This document shows positions 62,302-64,000 of a stretch of 64,000 bases of DNA, one piece after another (positions within the stretch are counted from its first letter, which is position 1; each line of letters begins with the position of its first letter). The notes under the pieces were generated by a model that did no database searches, was not told the DNA's origin, and saw only the letters and a program-made list of their open reading frames with translations. Origin of the DNA: Streptomyces venezuelae (GTDB lineage Bacteria; Actinomycetota; Actinomycetes; Streptomycetales; Streptomycetaceae). The DNA lies in NCBI RefSeq assembly GCF_008642275.1, contig NZ_CP029189.1, forward strand, positions 3,574,501 through 3,638,500, written 5' to 3'. The position numbers and the translations under genes are program-made.

Positions 62302-63030
62302 TTGGACAGTAACTACAAGGCATACAACCACGTCGACAGCGCCCGAAGAATCAAAGAATACCTAACCGGAACGACGCAAACGTTTGAAGAAGTCGACTCG
62401 CTGCCCGACAGGGATAAGCTCACCTTCTCAAACGGGTTCTACGCTTACTGTTCGGCGATCTTCGTGGACATCCGAGAGTCGTCGAAGCTGCCCAGTCATT
62501 ACAAGCGCCCACGACTCGCCCGTATCTACCGAGCGTACCTTTCCGAACTAGTTGCCATCTTCAACGGCGACCCGAACGCTCGCGAGATCAACATCGCCGG
62601 TGATGCAGCGTGGGCAGTCATCAACACCCCGTACACGCGCGACATCAACTCAGTCTTCGCCCTCGGAGCCAAAGCAAACTCCATGGCGAAAGTGCTTAAC
62701 TATGAAATGAAAAAGGCTTCCTACGGGCACCCGATTGAGATCGGAATCGGAATGTCTTATGGACGAGCCTTGATGATTAAGGCCGGATATAACGGAAGCA
62801 AGATTAACGACGTCGTCTACATGGGAGACGTGGTCAACGAAGCCGCAAAACTCGCAAACTACGGGAACAGTAGTTGGAATGTTCCCGCATTGGTTACGTC
62901 CGAGACCTTCTACGGCAACCTCAACGAACACAACCAGGGGCTGCTGAAACACGACTACTCACGCAGTTGCTACACGGGGGAGGTAATCAGCACCGAGATG
63001 CAGGAGTGGTTCGACGAGAACTGTAAATAG
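62302..63030 (+). CDS. Pycsar nucleotidyl cyclase (class III cyclase fold)
   Basis: 242 residues; TTG start with GGAGGA 5 nt upstream. Cyclase homology domain: metal Asp56 in AIFVDIRESSKL, Asp101 in INIAGDAAWAVINTP, and GDVVNEAAKLA (Gly175-Ala185) with Asn179 and Lys183 in catalytic positions. Single domain with no membrane part, as in PycC enzymes that make cCMP or cUMP on phage infection. Codon use is AT-richer than the rest of the window (AAA, ATT, GAA codons frequent), indicating transfer. Which pyrimidine it uses cannot be told from sequence alone. Confidence 0.88.
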   Translation: MDSNYKAYNHVDSARRIKEYLTGTTQTFEEVDSLPDRDKLTFSNGFYAYCSAIFVDIRESSKLPSHYKRPRLARIYRAYLSELVAIFNGDPNAREINIAGDAAWAVINTPYTRDINSVFALGAKANSMAKVLNYEMKKASYGHPIEIGIGMSYGRALMIKAGYNGSKINDVVYMGDVVNEAAKLANYGNSSWNVPALVTSETFYGNLNEHNQGLLKHDYSRSCYTGEVISTEMQEWFDENCK

Positions 63031-63117
63031 GACGCCTTGGAGGCGGCTCAGACTGAACGTACGTCCCCCGCTGGCTCGGTCTGAGACCCTAGAGGCCGAT
63101 CGAGAGGGGCCGCAGCG

Positions 63118-63651
63118 ATGCAGTGGAAGATCCACGGGGAACGTCCGATCTACGAGAACAAGTGGGTGAACCTGTGGCTCACCGACGTGGAGACGCCGGA
63201 CGGGAACCGCTGGGAACACCACGTCGTCAAGCTCCGCCACCTGGCCGTGGCCGCCGTGGTCAACGACCGGCAAGAGGTCCTGATGATGTGGCGCCACCGC
63301 TTCATCACGGACGCGTGGGCCTGGGAGCTGCCCATGGGCCTGGTCGAAGCCGACGAAACGCCCGGCGAGGCTGCCGCCCGTGAAGTCCTAGAAGAGACCG
63401 GCTGGCGTCCGGGCCCCATGAAGCCACTCGTCTACGCCGAACCGGCGAACGGCATCACCGACTCCCAGCACCACCTGTTCCGGGCAGACGGCGCCACCTA
63501 CGACGGGCCTCCGACCGAGAAGAACGAGTCGGACCGGATCGAGTGGATCCCGCTGGCGAATATCCGGGGCATGATCGACCGCCGCGAGATCGTCAGCAGT
63601 GGCTCCCTCGTCGGCCTCCTCTACGTCCTGATGGACGAAGGGGTCCGCTGA
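63118..63651 (+). CDS. Nudix hydrolase
   Basis: 177 residues. A complete Nudix box lies at about residues 75-97: GLVEADETPGEAAAREVLEE then TGW (G-x5-E-x7-RExxEExG). ADP-ribose-pyrophosphatase-like neighbours include WAWELPMG and EPANGITDSQHHLFRA. The GAGAGGGG site precedes the ATG. Nudix genes occur in Streptomyces integrative elements (for example the pSAM2 immunity factor Pif), which fits the location next to a tRNA attachment site, but the specific role is open. Its 3' end overlaps the convergent regulator gene. Confidence 0.88.
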   Translation: MQWKIHGERPIYENKWVNLWLTDVETPDGNRWEHHVVKLRHLAVAAVVNDRQEVLMMWRHRFITDAWAWELPMGLVEADETPGEAAAREVLEETGWRPGPMKPLVYAEPANGITDSQHHLFRADGATYDGPPTEKNESDRIEWIPLANIRGMIDRREIVSSGSLVGLLYVLMDEGVR

Positions 63652-64000
63652 CTCGGCGGGGGAAGCACCGCTCGTAGCCGGGCCTCGAAGGCAACCGCGG
63701 CCGGCACCTCGCGATACGGCGCAAGCTGCTCGTAGAACTCGCGAAGGTGTCCGGCCACCCGCTCAGACGACACCGCTGCGGCGGGTACCAGCGCCTCTAT
63801 CGCCGTGTGGCACGCCTGGTCAAGCTTCCCGCGCTGGAGCTGCGTACGGGCCAACCAGAAGGCATGGAAGGCCCGGCCTCGCTGGTTCGCAGGGTCCTCC
63901 CTCTCCAGAGCGTCCGCGATCAACGGTTCAGCGATTGCGGCTTCACCGAGACGGCCATGCGCGATGCCGGTGTCCACGATGAGCTTCGGCTCATCGAAGT
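63621..64000 (-). CDS. TPR-type regulator, C-terminal part only
   Basis: About 125 residues visible; the frame stays open to the window edge, so the 5' end is outside. Helical repeats IADALEREDPANQRGRAFHAFWLARTQLQRG (two TPR-like helices) and ACHTAIEALVPAAAVSSERVAGHLREFYEQLAPY match the C-terminal tetratricopeptide region of streptomycete XRE-TPR regulators. The DNA-binding domain would lie beyond 64000. Confidence 0.7.
   Translation of the reverse strand, partial: FDEPKLIVDTGIAHGRLGEAAIAEPLIADALEREDPANQRGRAFHAFWLARTQLQRGKLDQACHTAIEALVPAAAVSSERVAGHLREFYEQLAPYREVPAAVAFEARLRAVLPPPSQRTPSSIRT

Overview
This window is chromosomal DNA from a Streptomyces-type actinomycete. The GC content is very high, GTG and TTG starts are common, and the core genes (purD, dnaX, small SRP RNA, upp, tadA, two SigB-type sigma factors) appear in an order I associate with the Streptomyces chromosome core. 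Three perfect copies of the ParB box core GTTTCACGTGAAAC (39508, 53986, 54018) suggest that oriC is not far away, since such sites cluster around the origin. Four tRNA-Ser loci with different anticodons (GGA, CGA, GCU and a damaged UGA) plus one tRNA-Arg lie here, and two of the serine loci look like integration sites.

Layout. 0-6 kb: an M48-like membrane protein without its metal motif, purD, dnaX, ffs and tRNA-Ser(GGA). 6.1-17.3 kb: accessory DNA. The first part runs from the intact tRNA-Ser(GGA) to a degenerate copy of its 3' half at 11017-11074. It carries a NucS-like nuclease, an orphan XPB-associated (Helicase_C_3) protein and a vapBC pair whose toxin is broken. Next comes a two-gene operon encoding a PLD-nuclease/SNF2-motor fusion and a 913-residue adenine-type DNA methyltransferase, a likely anti-phage or restriction system. 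17.3-35.5 kb: mostly housekeeping and regulatory genes (ATP-grasp, DoxX, VOC, DNA glycosylase-like, cupin, orphan opcA, HerA-like ATPase, LytR_C protein, upp, universal stress protein, tadA, sigma factors, MarR with MFS exporter, TetR). 35.7-42.9 kb: a two-component system in one orientation with a GT2-GtrA flippase/transferase and a GT39 membrane glycosyltransferase. 43-50.5 kb: a DUF2797-AsnC pair, SMP-30, PH-domain protein, tRNA-Arg and tRNA-Ser(GCU), an SSI-type protease inhibitor and a very large degenerate PAS hybrid kinase. 51.1-52.2 kb: a complete IS481-family insertion with a 6-bp target duplication. 52.2-59.5 kb: acyl-CoA ligase, an ECF (SigE-family) sigma factor and a five-gene operon resembling the mycobacterial igr steroid side-chain operon (two acyl-CoA dehydrogenases, ChsH2-like, ChsH1-like, Ltp2-like). 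59.6-61 kb: two small exported or membrane-anchored proteins.

61.4 kb to the end: a tRNA-Ser(UGA)-like sequence with an intact 3' half and a broken 5' half, followed by DNA of lower GC carrying a two-gene Pycsar anti-phage system (membrane effector plus nucleotidyl cyclase), a Nudix hydrolase and the end of a TPR-type regulator that runs off the window. I read this as one end of a second element integrated at tRNA-Ser(UGA). The window therefore holds two probable anti-phage loci, each beside a serine-tRNA attachment site.
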